Origin: Pseudopedobacter beijingensis | GTDB taxonomy: Bacteria > Bacteroidota > Bacteroidia > Sphingobacteriales > Sphingobacteriaceae | Length of the DNA stretch: 64,000 bases | Assembly: GCF_042678145.1 (NCBI RefSeq) | Contig: NZ_JBHUDG010000050.1 | Location: 162,013-226,012, forward strand | Reading direction: 5' to 3' | Shown here: positions 54,050-62,954 of the stretch, piece by piece | Numbering within the stretch: the first letter of the stretch is position 1 | Layout of the letters: each line of letters starts with the position of its first letter | Notes under the pieces: generated by a model | Told to the model about the DNA's origin: nothing | The model's database searches: none | What the model saw: the letters and a program-made list of their open reading frames with translations, nothing else | Program-made: the position numbers and the translations under genes

Positions 54050-54136
54050 ATTTTTCTCAATTTCTTGTAATTTACAAATTTTACTCGAAAAGTTATAAAT
54101 TTACAAAAAGTAATTTAATTTAAAGAAAACCTATTT

Positions 54137-55081
54137 TTATAAATCTCTTAACGCTTTGTTAATATTACTTTCTATCCTATCAGACATATTATCTGCCTTT
54201 GATCTGATGAAAGATTCACCTGTAATTTGTTCAAATAACTCAATATATCTTTCTGATATTGAGCTCACTCTCTCTTCATCCATCAAAGGTATTTGCTGCC
54301 TTTCTTTGCCCTGAAAGCCATTTTCTATCAGCCATCTTCTCACAAATTCTTTTGATAACTGCTTTTGTGGCTCTCCTTTTTCCTGAAGCTCCTTGTAACC
54401 TTCTTTATAAAAATAACGGGACGAATCTGGTGTATGTATTTCGTCTATCAAATAAATAACCCCATCTGCCTTACCAAACTCATATTTTGTATCGGCTAAT
54501 ATTAACCCTTGCTCTGCTGCTATTTCTGTACCTCTCTGATAAAGCTTTCTGGTATAATCTTCCAGCTTGGTATAGTCTTCTATCGAAACAATTCCACGCT
54601 TTAATATTTCTTCTTTAGAAATATCTTCATCATGCCCAAACGCTGCTTTTGTAGTAGCGGTAATAATAGGTTCTGGTAATTTATCATTCTCTTTTAAGCC
54701 CTCTGGCAATTTCACACCACAAACCTCTCTCCTCCCTGCCAGATACTCTCTTGCCGCATGCCCTGCCAAATATCCTCTTATGACCATTTCAACTTTAAAT
54801 GGTTCACAAATTCTGCCTATAGTTACATTTTCGTCCGGTACAGACACAACCCAATTGGGAACTATATCTTTGGTAAGGGATAAAAACTTTGCCGCTATCT
54901 GGTTTAACACCTGTCCTTTGTAAGGTATAGGTTCTGGTAAAACGACATCAAAAGCAGATATTCTGTCTGTAACTACCATTACAAGGTATTTATCTGCAAT
55001 GGTATATACGTCTCTGACTTTGCCTTTATAAAAATTTGTTTGTCCTGGGAAGCTGAAATTTGTTTCTTTTATTGCTTTCAT
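54137..55081 (-). CDS. purC: SAICAR synthase (purine biosynthesis)
   Basis: 314 aa, usual length for the Bacteroidota/eukaryote-like form. N-terminal FYKGKVRDVYTIADKYLVMVVTDRISAFDVVLP is the ATP-binding signature; EMVIRGYLAGHAAREY and LILADTKYEFGKADG, IYLIDEIHTPDSSRY follow as conserved blocks. It joins aspartate to CAIR in step 8 of IMP synthesis. The adjacent guaB-side genes are not in the same operon. Confidence 0.94.
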   Translation of the reverse strand: MKAIKETNFSFPGQTNFYKGKVRDVYTIADKYLVMVVTDRISAFDVVLPEPIPYKGQVLNQIAAKFLSLTKDIVPNWVVSVPDENVTIGRICEPFKVEMVIRGYLAGHAAREYLAGRREVCGVKLPEGLKENDKLPEPIITATTKAAFGHDEDISKEEILKRGIVSIEDYTKLEDYTRKLYQRGTEIAAEQGLILADTKYEFGKADGVIYLIDEIHTPDSSRYFYKEGYKELQEKGEPQKQLSKEFVRRWLIENGFQGKERQQIPLMDEERVSSISERYIELFEQITGESFIRSKADNMSDRIESNINKALRDL

Positions 55082-55158
55082 TGTCGAATTAATTCGTATT
55101 TGGGACTTCTTCTATAATTTATTTGGTGTGAGAGTCAGCTGCAAATTTACGACAGAAA

Positions 55159-56133
55159 TTACTGAATATCACCATACGCTTCCAAAATTCTTTTCACTAA
55201 TTTATGTCTTACAACATCTTCACCAGTCAAATAAATGATACCTATACCTTTGATATTTTCTAATATTCGTAATGCATTAAATAAACCCGATTGTTGTTTT
55301 TTTGGTAAATCTATCTGGGTAACGTCTCCGGTAACAATAAATTTAGCAGTTGGCCCCATTCTGGTCAGAAACATTTTCAATTGCATATCTGTAGCATTTT
55401 GGGCTTCGTCCAGAATTACAAAACAATTATCCAATGTTCTTCCACGCATAAAAGCCAACGGAGCTATTTCTATAGTCCTGTTTTCTATATAGGTTTTCAG
55501 CTTTTCAGCCGGAATCATATCATCCAGAGCATCATACAAAGGACGTAAATACGGATCTACCTTTTCTTTTAAATCTCCCGGAAGAAATCCCAGATTCTCA
55601 CCCGCTTCCACTGCTGGTCTGGTAAGTATAATTCGTTTAACCTCTTTATTTTTTAAAGCTCTTACTGCAAGCGCTACTGCTGTGTAAGTTTTTCCAGTTC
55701 CTGCCGGGCCAATTGCAAACAAGATATCATTGGTATTAATACTGCTTACCATCTTACGTTGGTTAGCCGTTCTTGCTTTTATCAATAAACCATTTTGCCC
55801 GTAAACAATAACTTCTGATGATCCGGTCTGAACATCCTTATTTTGTTCCGTACTTTTTTCCTGCTCGCTTTTAGCAGGTATACTTATACCTAGTATGCTT
55901 TCGAGGTCATTGTTTGATAAATTCTGGTACTTATCTAAATGGTTAATAATAGCTGTAATTTTCTTGTTAAAATTATTCAGCTCTGCCTCATCTCCTAGTG
56001 CTTTAAGCTCATTGCCTCTTGCAACTATTTTTATTTTTGGGAATGAACGTTTGATTAATTCAAAGTATTCATTGCTGGGACCCCACAGTATCAATGGGTC
56101 TACGTTTTCTAAAGTAATTTTAAGTTCGTTCAA
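55159..56133 (-). CDS. phoH: PhoH-family ATPase
   Basis: 324 aa. P-loop FAIGPAGTGKTYTAVALA near residue 140, LTRPAVEAGENLGFLPGDLKEK and the Walker B FVILDEAQNATDMQLKMFLTRMG, all PhoH signatures; N-terminal KH/R3H-like section (residues 1-90) as in long forms. Associated with RNA processing and ribosome maturation (with YbeY). Divergent from the SAM hydrolase gene. Confidence 0.94.
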   Translation of the reverse strand: MNELKITLENVDPLILWGPSNEYFELIKRSFPKIKIVARGNELKALGDEAELNNFNKKITAIINHLDKYQNLSNNDLESILGISIPAKSEQEKSTEQNKDVQTGSSEVIVYGQNGLLIKARTANQRKMVSSINTNDILFAIGPAGTGKTYTAVALAVRALKNKEVKRIILTRPAVEAGENLGFLPGDLKEKVDPYLRPLYDALDDMIPAEKLKTYIENRTIEIAPLAFMRGRTLDNCFVILDEAQNATDMQLKMFLTRMGPTAKFIVTGDVTQIDLPKKQQSGLFNALRILENIKGIGIIYLTGEDVVRHKLVKRILEAYGDIQ

Positions 56134-56235
56134 GCTCTACTTTTTATTGATTTGAGTATGTTATCTAAATTAAAAACTTAATTTTGCGCTACTCTTCTTG
56201 CATTGCAAGAATAAGAATAAATATTCACAAATTTA

Positions 56236-57012
56236 ATGGCAATTATCACATTAACCACGGATTTAGGTTATAAGGACTTTTACCAAGCGGCGTTGAAGGG
56301 CAGTATTTTAAGTACATTGCCAGATGTGAATATCATTGATATTACTCATGAGATACAAGCTTTTAATATTTCACGCGCTGCGTTCATTTTAAAGAACTGT
56401 TTTTCGTACTTCCCGAAAAACACAGTACATCTTATCGGTATAGATACGGTTTATAGTGAACATAACAAATATATTGCCGTAAAATACAGAGATCATTATT
56501 TTGTAGGATCTGATAACGGTATTTTTTCTTTAATTTTTGAAGAGCAGCCTCAGGAAATTGTAGAAATCAATATTATGCAGGACCTTAAGTTTCTTCACTT
56601 TCCTTTAGCTGATATTTTTGTAAAAGCTGCCTGCCATTTGGCTGCCGGAGGTGCATTAAAAGAAATAGGTATACCTACAGATTCTGTTGAAGAAAGAATG
56701 AGCCTGCATCCTATTGTTGAACCAGATCAGATTAAAGGAAGTGTTATTTTCATAGATTCTTTCCAGAACGTTATTACCAATATTACTAAAGATCTTTTCA
56801 TTAAAGTTCAGCAAGGAAGAAAGTTCAATTTATCATTTCGTCGTAACGAAACCATAAACCAATTAAGCTGGCATTATAACGAAGTTCCTGAAGGAGAAAA
56901 ACTTTGTCTTTTTGGTATTTCCAATCATTTAGAAATTGCCATAAACAAAGGCAATGCGAGTGGACTATTGGGATTAAACATCAATGATATCGTCCGTATA
57001 GACTTTCAATAG
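56236..57012 (+). CDS. SAM hydrolase (DUF62, chlorinase/fluorinase family)
   Basis: 258 aa. ITLTTDLGYKDFYQAALKG at the N-terminus, GIDTVYSEHNKYIAVKYRDHYFVGSDNGIF and DSFQNVITNITKDLF later, as in the SAM hydroxide adenosyltransferase family that hydrolyses SAM to adenosine and methionine. Length normal. Convergent with guaB across a palindromic element. Confidence 0.92.
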   Translation: MAIITLTTDLGYKDFYQAALKGSILSTLPDVNIIDITHEIQAFNISRAAFILKNCFSYFPKNTVHLIGIDTVYSEHNKYIAVKYRDHYFVGSDNGIFSLIFEEQPQEIVEINIMQDLKFLHFPLADIFVKAACHLAAGGALKEIGIPTDSVEERMSLHPIVEPDQIKGSVIFIDSFQNVITNITKDLFIKVQQGRKFNLSFRRNETINQLSWHYNEVPEGEKLCLFGISNHLEIAINKGNASGLLGLNINDIVRIDFQ

Positions 57013-57074
57013 TTATAAATAATTATTTCTTACAGCATCAGGTTTTGTTTAACCTTTGACAAGGCACAAAAAAA

Positions 57075-57202
57075 GGTCTGTATCAAAATAAAAACGTTGT
57101 CATTTCTGATGAGAGTACAGCGAAGAGAGATCTCTCCCTAAGTACTTTTGAAAGAGATCCCTCGTCTGAGCTCGGGATGACAAGATCCTTTTGATACAGA
57201 CC
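57075..57202. repeat. MITE/REP-like palindromic element
   Basis: Terminal 14-bp inverted repeats GGTCTGTATCAAAA / TTTTGATACAGACC (57075-57088 and 57189-57202), enclosing a second pair TGTCAT.../...ATGACA and an imperfect arm GAGAGATCTCTCCC versus GAGATCCCTCG. No coding potential. Such palindromes occur in many copies between convergent genes in Sphingobacteria genomes; copy number cannot be seen here. It also serves as a terminator for both flanking genes. Confidence 0.7.
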
Positions 57203-57225
57203 CTTAATAAGTTTATTTAAAAAAA

Positions 57226-58695
57226 TTATCTGCTATAATTAGGAGCCTCTTTGGTTATAGTTATACCATGAGGGTGTGATTCTCTTATTCCTGATGCAGT
57301 AATTCTTACAAATTGGGCTTTTTGTAATGTAGCTATATCTTTTGCTCCACAATACCCCATACTAGCTCTTAATCCTCCTGTATATTGGTGCATTACTTCT
57401 GCCAATGTACCTTTGTAAGGAACTCTTCCAACAATACCTTCCGGAACCAATTTTTTAATATCGGCCTCAACATCCTGGAAATATCTATCTTTAGAACCTT
57501 GCTCCATCGCTTCTACAGACCCCATTCCTCTGTATGATTTGAATTTTCTACCCTCGTAAATAATAGTTTCTCCGGGTGCTTCTTCAACTCCTGCAAATAA
57601 AGATCCTGCCATAATGGTACTTGCTCCTGCAGCTATAGCTTTTGCTATATCTCCGGTTTGTTTAATCCCACCATCTGCAATAAGAGGTACACCTGTACCT
57701 TCTAAAGCTTTAGCTACTTCGTAAACTGCATATAATTGTGGTACACCAACACCTGCAATAATTCTGGTTGTACAGATAGATCCCGGTCCTATACCTACTT
57801 TTACACCATCTGCACCAGCTTCTACTAAAGCTTTTGCAGCAGCCCCTGTAGCTATATTTCCTGCAATAACATCTAATCCCGGGAATTTAGCTTTTACTTC
57901 TTTCAGTTTGTCTATAACACCTTTTGAATGTCCATGGGCAGTGTCTATTGTAATTACATCAACGCCTGCTTTAACCAAAGCCCCTACACGCTCAATAGTA
58001 TCATGGGTAACACCAACTGCAGCACCAACTCTTAATCTTCCGTGTTCATCTTTACAAGCTGACGGATAGTTTTTAAATTTCTGAATATCTTTAAATGTAA
58101 TCAATCCCGATAATGTACCATCTTCACGTACAACCGGAAGTTTTTCTATTTTATAATCCTGAAGGATAGATTCTGCCTGTTTCAAAGTAGTACCTTCTGG
58201 TGCTGTAATCAGGTTTTCTTTAGTCATAACAGCAGCAACACTAATAGTCAGGTCTTTCTGGAAACGTAAATCTCTGTTTGTTACTATACCTACCAGTTTA
58301 TTACTTGCAGATACAACCGGAATACCGCCTATCTGATACTCTTTCATGATTTTGAAAGCCTCACCTACTGTTGCTTCTTCTGATAAAGTTACCGGATCTT
58401 GTATCATTCCACTTTCAGAACGCTTCACCTTTCTAACCTCAGCAGCCTGCGCTTCAATAGTCATATTCTTATGAAGAAAGCCTAAACCTCCAGCCTGCGC
58501 AATGGCTATGGCTAAATTGGCATCTGTAATAGTATCCATTGCCGCTGAAACAATAGGTACATTTAAACGGATGTTTTTAGTTAAAGAACTGGAAGTATCA
58601 ACTTCTCTCGGTAAAACTTCTGAATAAGCCGGTATTAACAGGACGTCATCGTAAGTAAGTCCTTCGGCAACAAATTTATGTGGATCTAATTGCAT
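57226..58695 (-). CDS. guaB: IMP dehydrogenase
   Basis: 489 aa from the ATG at 58695 (an open frame runs to 58749 but adds no conserved sequence). Two CBS domains inside the TIM barrel (residues about 90-220), nucleotide loop GIGPGSICTTRII with the catalytic Cys, flap YRGMGSVEAMEQGS, and C-terminal YKGTLAEVMHQYTGGLRASMGYCG. First step of GMP synthesis from IMP. The spacer 58696-59016 to the next gene is A+T-rich and shows no gene. Confidence 0.95.
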   Translation of the reverse strand: MQLDPHKFVAEGLTYDDVLLIPAYSEVLPREVDTSSSLTKNIRLNVPIVSAAMDTITDANLAIAIAQAGGLGFLHKNMTIEAQAAEVRKVKRSESGMIQDPVTLSEEATVGEAFKIMKEYQIGGIPVVSASNKLVGIVTNRDLRFQKDLTISVAAVMTKENLITAPEGTTLKQAESILQDYKIEKLPVVREDGTLSGLITFKDIQKFKNYPSACKDEHGRLRVGAAVGVTHDTIERVGALVKAGVDVITIDTAHGHSKGVIDKLKEVKAKFPGLDVIAGNIATGAAAKALVEAGADGVKVGIGPGSICTTRIIAGVGVPQLYAVYEVAKALEGTGVPLIADGGIKQTGDIAKAIAAGASTIMAGSLFAGVEEAPGETIIYEGRKFKSYRGMGSVEAMEQGSKDRYFQDVEADIKKLVPEGIVGRVPYKGTLAEVMHQYTGGLRASMGYCGAKDIATLQKAQFVRITASGIRESHPHGITITKEAPNYSR

Positions 58696-59016
58696 AGCAA
58701 ATAAATTAAGGGTCTTTATTTGCGATACAAAAGTAGTAATTTCCACCAATAAATGAAAGGTATTTGTATTTTTAATACAAAGATTACATTCAGTAAATAA
58801 AAAGTATTAAAATCAGATAAGCTCATTCATAAGTACAAAAACAATAATTATAGTTATTTCTCCTTATATCAAGCGACTCGAACTCTTATGATTCATTGTA
58901 TAAAATATCTTTCTATTTATTCCTAAAACTATTGTTGACGAGTAATGTTAAAAAAAATTATAGTCTCTTTTAAAGTTTTTCGATAATAAAAAAACCATAA
59001 CATGGGTATCAAAGAG

Positions 59017-61884
59017 TTAATTTCCTGATATTCCATTAACAAAAGTGTCTACAAAATCTAAAATTTTATTTAAGATACGATCTCCTGTTTGTTTAAATTT
59101 CAAAACACTTGGTTTACCTTCTTTTCTAAGATTTAATAACTCATCCCTTAAAGGTTCTCTTTCTGAAAATAAATAATTTTCTATTAACCTTTCAGTTTTT
59201 TCCAAATACAAATTCTCTTCTGCAACCAATTCTTGAAGTGCCTTTTCTTGCTCTACAGTCCAGAATTTCTCGAACTCTTCGGGAATTGCATCCGTATCTT
59301 CAATATGTGGTAAGCTTTCTTGAATAAATTTCTCAATCAATTCCCTTTTACTTCTTAATGAGACTTCGGTATTCAGTAAATTGAAAATATCCTTTTCGAT
59401 ACTTTCTTTGTCTTTTGCACTATGTTTCGAATTGAATTTAATCAATAACTGAAGTATGTAAGTTACATTGATTGTATCACGTCTAATCAATTCCAATTCA
59501 AAATCTATATCATTAAGAATAGACGCTTTTTTAGACGGGTCAGTAGGATCAAGTCTTTCCTTTAAATCCAAATATTTGCTCGTGTAATCTGCAAAAAGCT
59601 GTTCTTCCATCTGTAAATCATCCCAAGTAAATTCTGTATAATGGCTCATTTTTTTGTGCAAACGCATCATGGCACGGAAAGCCAAAATAAATTGTAGCTG
59701 ATCTTCTTCCGAATATAAACCGTCAACAGATACTACTTGTGGAACGATTTCTAATAATTTCTGCGTGGCTTCGTTAAACTTTTCTACATACGCTTCATAT
59801 GGTTCCACTATGATTTCGTCAATTGCTTCTTTATTGCTGAATAAAGCGATGGCTTCGTCTGTTTTGTCTTTAAGATTTCGAAAACACACGATATTTCCTT
59901 GTGTTTTATTCTTATCCAGAATACGATTGGTACGGCTAAATGCTTGTATCAATCCATGATATTTCAGATTTTTATCAACGTATAAGGTGTTTAAATATTT
60001 ACTATCGAATCCTGTCAAAAACATATTGGCAACCAACAAAATATCTGTCTCATTTTGTTTTGATTTTTTGGCTACAGCATTGTAATAGTTATAAAACCCT
60101 TCGGTATCTTTTACGTTCTGTTTCTCTCCAAATAATTCATTAAAGTCTTGTACATAGGTTTCTAGTAATTCTCTACGATGAGGTTTGTAGCCGTAAACTG
60201 CTTGTGGTTCGGCAACCATTCCTAATTGGGAATAAACAGCATCTTCCATATCCTCTTCATTCTGGGCATAACTAAAAATTGTGGCTATTTTTAAATTGTG
60301 CTGTCCCTCTTGTTTTTTACGCTTGAAAATTTCATAGTATTGAATGACCGAATCAATATCCTGTACACACATCATGGAACAAAATTTTCTATTTTGCGTT
60401 TTCTGATCGTGGTATTGAATGATGTAATCTACAATGGCTTCCTTTCGTTCAGGAGCTTCAAAAACTTCAGTTTCATTGATTTGCTCTACTTTTAAATCAA
60501 TGATATGTTCTTTCTGTTTGAAAGTCTGAATGTATTCTACAGAAAACTTCAGTACATTCTCATCACGTATGGCATCTGTAATAACATATTTATGCAGACA
60601 TTTTCCAAACAAGCTTGCGGTTGTTTTTTCTCCATCTGCATTCTCTGCCAAAATAGGTGTACCTGTAAAGCCAAATAGTTGAATATTGGTAAAATAATTG
60701 ACGATGTTTTTGTGGGTATCACCAAATTGTGAACGATGGCATTCGTCAAAGATAAAAACCATCCTTTCGTGCTGAATGGATTTGATTTTTGATAAATTTC
60801 TACCTGAAATCGCATTATTTAGCTTTTGAATGGTGGTAACAATGATGCGAACAATCGGGTCGTTGAATTTACGAATAAGGTCATCCGTATTAGTAGCAGA
60901 ACTTACCGAGCCCTTACTAAATTTATCATACTCTTGGTTGGTTTGATAATCCAAATCTTTTCTATCTACCACAAAAACCACTTTTTTGATAGCTGGAATT
61001 TTGGATAGAATCTGACTGGCTTTGAAACTAGTTAAGGTTTTTCCACTTCCAGTTGTATGCCAGATGTAGCCATTTTTTTCAATATTATAGCCATTCAGTA
61101 TTTCGTTTTCTTTTACCTTTTTGATAATACTCTCTACCGCATAATATTGGTATGGGCGAAGTACCATCAGACGTTTATCGGTTTCATTCAGAACGATGTA
61201 TTTACAGATCATTTTACTGATATGACAAGGTTCCAAAAAAGAATCGGTAAAGCCATTTAAAATATTATTTAATGGATTATTTTGTTCATCTGTCCAATGG
61301 AATGTCTGCAAAAATTCCTGTTTGTGTGAACCGAAATTACTGAAATATTTGGTATTTACACCGTTACTGATAACGAATAACTGTACAAAATGAAACAATC
61401 CTTTACCTGCTCCGAAACTGTGTTTTTGATAGCGGTTGATTTGGTTGAATGCTTCTTTCATTTCCAAGCCTCTTCGCTTCAGCTCGATTTGCACCAAAGG
61501 CAACCCATTCACCAGTAAGGTTACATCATAACGGTTTTCATATTTCCCTTCTTGCGTGATTTGATTGGTCACTTGATATTCGTTTTGACACCAATGTTCT
61601 ACATTGAGAAATTCAAAATACAGGTTATCACCATTATCCCGAATAATGTGATGTTTTTTTTCACGCAATACTTTGGCTTTTTCGAATACAGAACCTTTAT
61701 TGAGTATATTTAACACTTTTTCAAACTCAGCATCGCTAAACTGGATATGATTGTGTCGCTCTAATTGTACTTTGAGGTTTGCCAATAAAACTCTTTCATC
61801 TTTAATAGTAATATATTTATAACCCAATTTTTGTAATTGGGTAACTAGCTGCTCTTCTAAAATCTGTTCCGATTGTTTGCTCAT
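59017..61884 (-). CDS. hsdR: Type I restriction enzyme R subunit (HsdR)
   Basis: 955 aa from the ATG at 61884. N-terminal nuclease: LPLVQIELKRRG (the E-x-K motif) preceded by YDVTLLVNG. Helicase: Walker A WHTTGSGKTLTSFKA, DEAH-box FIFDECHRSQFGDTH, motif VI QAFSRTNRILDK. Complete length for type I R subunits; cleaves unmethylated DNA as the R subunit of an HsdR2M2S complex. The Abi_2 gene ends 2 bp upstream, so they are in one transcription unit. HsdM is not in the window. Confidence 0.92.
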   Translation of the reverse strand: MSKQSEQILEEQLVTQLQKLGYKYITIKDERVLLANLKVQLERHNHIQFSDAEFEKVLNILNKGSVFEKAKVLREKKHHIIRDNGDNLYFEFLNVEHWCQNEYQVTNQITQEGKYENRYDVTLLVNGLPLVQIELKRRGLEMKEAFNQINRYQKHSFGAGKGLFHFVQLFVISNGVNTKYFSNFGSHKQEFLQTFHWTDEQNNPLNNILNGFTDSFLEPCHISKMICKYIVLNETDKRLMVLRPYQYYAVESIIKKVKENEILNGYNIEKNGYIWHTTGSGKTLTSFKASQILSKIPAIKKVVFVVDRKDLDYQTNQEYDKFSKGSVSSATNTDDLIRKFNDPIVRIIVTTIQKLNNAISGRNLSKIKSIQHERMVFIFDECHRSQFGDTHKNIVNYFTNIQLFGFTGTPILAENADGEKTTASLFGKCLHKYVITDAIRDENVLKFSVEYIQTFKQKEHIIDLKVEQINETEVFEAPERKEAIVDYIIQYHDQKTQNRKFCSMMCVQDIDSVIQYYEIFKRKKQEGQHNLKIATIFSYAQNEEDMEDAVYSQLGMVAEPQAVYGYKPHRRELLETYVQDFNELFGEKQNVKDTEGFYNYYNAVAKKSKQNETDILLVANMFLTGFDSKYLNTLYVDKNLKYHGLIQAFSRTNRILDKNKTQGNIVCFRNLKDKTDEAIALFSNKEAIDEIIVEPYEAYVEKFNEATQKLLEIVPQVVSVDGLYSEEDQLQFILAFRAMMRLHKKMSHYTEFTWDDLQMEEQLFADYTSKYLDLKERLDPTDPSKKASILNDIDFELELIRRDTINVTYILQLLIKFNSKHSAKDKESIEKDIFNLLNTEVSLRSKRELIEKFIQESLPHIEDTDAIPEEFEKFWTVEQEKALQELVAEENLYLEKTERLIENYLFSEREPLRDELLNLRKEGKPSVLKFKQTGDRILNKILDFVDTFVNGISGN

Positions 61885-61886
61885 GT

Positions 61887-62780
61887 CTATTGCCAAACAG
61901 GTTCTTGCTGCCAATTTGCAGGAAATCCCATTCTGTTTAATTGAATTGCCGAGAATTGAGAAAATAAATTTAATAATTCTTGTTTAATGTGATGGCCCGG
62001 ACTAATTTTATTGTTCATATAAATAATAGCCGAAAGTATAGGGAATATTTTTCTACGCTGATAGTTATTAGGGATATATGATAGTAGTGATTCTGGGCTT
62101 GAAGGAGGCCAATCATATTTATTAATGATTACACGGTTCCATAATCGACCATGATGTGCAATAATATTTCTTATAACCGTTATAGTCAGCAACCAACTAG
62201 CTAAATATTTTTGATTATTAATTCCAAACTCTTTTGCAATAATATTCTTCTCGGGCAATTGATGTTTTAAATTGCTATATAACTTGGACAAAGTTCCAAG
62301 AGTTAGCACCTCTAAAGATTTCCAGCTTTCAGGTAATTCATCAGGGTGGTTTTCAAAATGCTTTATTATGAATTCCTCACTGCTATTGCTCATGTCTATA
62401 TTTATTTTTGATAGAAAAGAAGCAAACCTTTTTGGATCTTGAAAGATACCAGGATTGAGGTACCAATATGGCCCATAATTAAGAGATAATTGATAAATCA
62501 ATTTTGTTCTTAAAGCGATTTCAATCCTTTCAATGGCATTAAAAACAATTAATCTAAAGTTCCTGTCAAAATTATAAATGTCGATTACATCTTCAAAATA
62601 ACTGCCATTGGCGAAATGATGATTTATTTTATCATCCTGCATTTCCCACCAATATCCTTTAAGTCTGTAATAGCTGATGTTGGCTAAGAAATGCGGAGCG
62701 TTGACGATATTGCGAAAAGTCATATTTCTGCTTTGTAAGAGTGCTATCTGCTCTTGTATGGTTCTTTCTGGTTTTGCCAT
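61887..62780 (-). CDS. Abi_2 family (AbiF/AbiD-like) HEPN protein
   Basis: 297 aa. Abi_2 family signatures in order: ANISYYRLKGYWW, YNFDRNFRLIVFNAIERIEIALRTKL, SLEVLTLGTLSKLYSNL, and VIRNIIAHHGRLWNR, whose RNIIAH is the catalytic RN-x3-H of the HEPN domain. Abi_2 proteins are HEPN RNases related to the ancestors of Cas13 and are associated with a small structured RNA (see 62855-62900). It lies between hsdR and a recombinase gene, in the same strand as both. Likely a growth-arresting RNase released upon phage or restriction trouble. Confidence 0.88.
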   Translation of the reverse strand: MAKPERTIQEQIALLQSRNMTFRNIVNAPHFLANISYYRLKGYWWEMQDDKINHHFANGSYFEDVIDIYNFDRNFRLIVFNAIERIEIALRTKLIYQLSLNYGPYWYLNPGIFQDPKRFASFLSKINIDMSNSSEEFIIKHFENHPDELPESWKSLEVLTLGTLSKLYSNLKHQLPEKNIIAKEFGINNQKYLASWLLTITVIRNIIAHHGRLWNRVIINKYDWPPSSPESLLSYIPNNYQRRKIFPILSAIIYMNNKISPGHHIKQELLNLFSQFSAIQLNRMGFPANWQQEPVWQ

Positions 62781-62854
62781 TGCAGTTTATAAAACTGATC
62801 TTGTTGTATATTTAGGTTTTAATAATAAAATTAAAAAGTCTATAAAAAAGAAAG

Positions 62855-62900
62855 ACCCGCGAGCTGTTCTAATGGGAAGCAACACGGGTACGGTTAGAAC
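62855..62900 (-). ncRNA. Pseudoknot RNA upstream of the Abi_2 gene (AbiF-RNA-like candidate)
   Basis: Read on the minus strand: GTTCTAA-CCGT-ACCCGTG-TTGCTTCCCA-TTAGAAC-AGCT-CGCGGGT, then a U-rich tail (CTTTCTTTTTT). Stem 1 pairs GTTCTAA (62900-62894) with TTAGAAC (62872-62866); stem 2 pairs ACCCGTG (62889-62883) with CGCGGGT (62861-62855), one G-U pair. The two stems interleave as an H-type pseudoknot of 46 nt. It lies 74 bp before the Abi_2 start in the sense direction. RNA motifs of this kind near Abi_2 genes (the AbiF RNA motif) are known to me from memory. The exact 5' end is not clear: a TATATTTG box overlaps stem 1 by one base, which would put transcription start inside the stem. Confidence 0.62.
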
Positions 62901-62954
62901 AAATATAAGTATTCCTTTTTAAATCTGCAAGTGATTTACTGCAAACGAAACAAC

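Noticed and set aside
58696..59016. Second element boundary or RNA gene in the guaB-hsdR spacer
   Set aside because: Only A+T-rich sequence; no direct repeat, tRNA part or stable hairpin that I could support.
62888..62920. Bacteroidetes promoter (TTG...TATATTTG) driving the pseudoknot RNA
   Set aside because: The box fits the -7 consensus TAnnTTTG, but its last base is the first base of stem 1, so transcription would begin inside the stem; noted as unresolved and not called.
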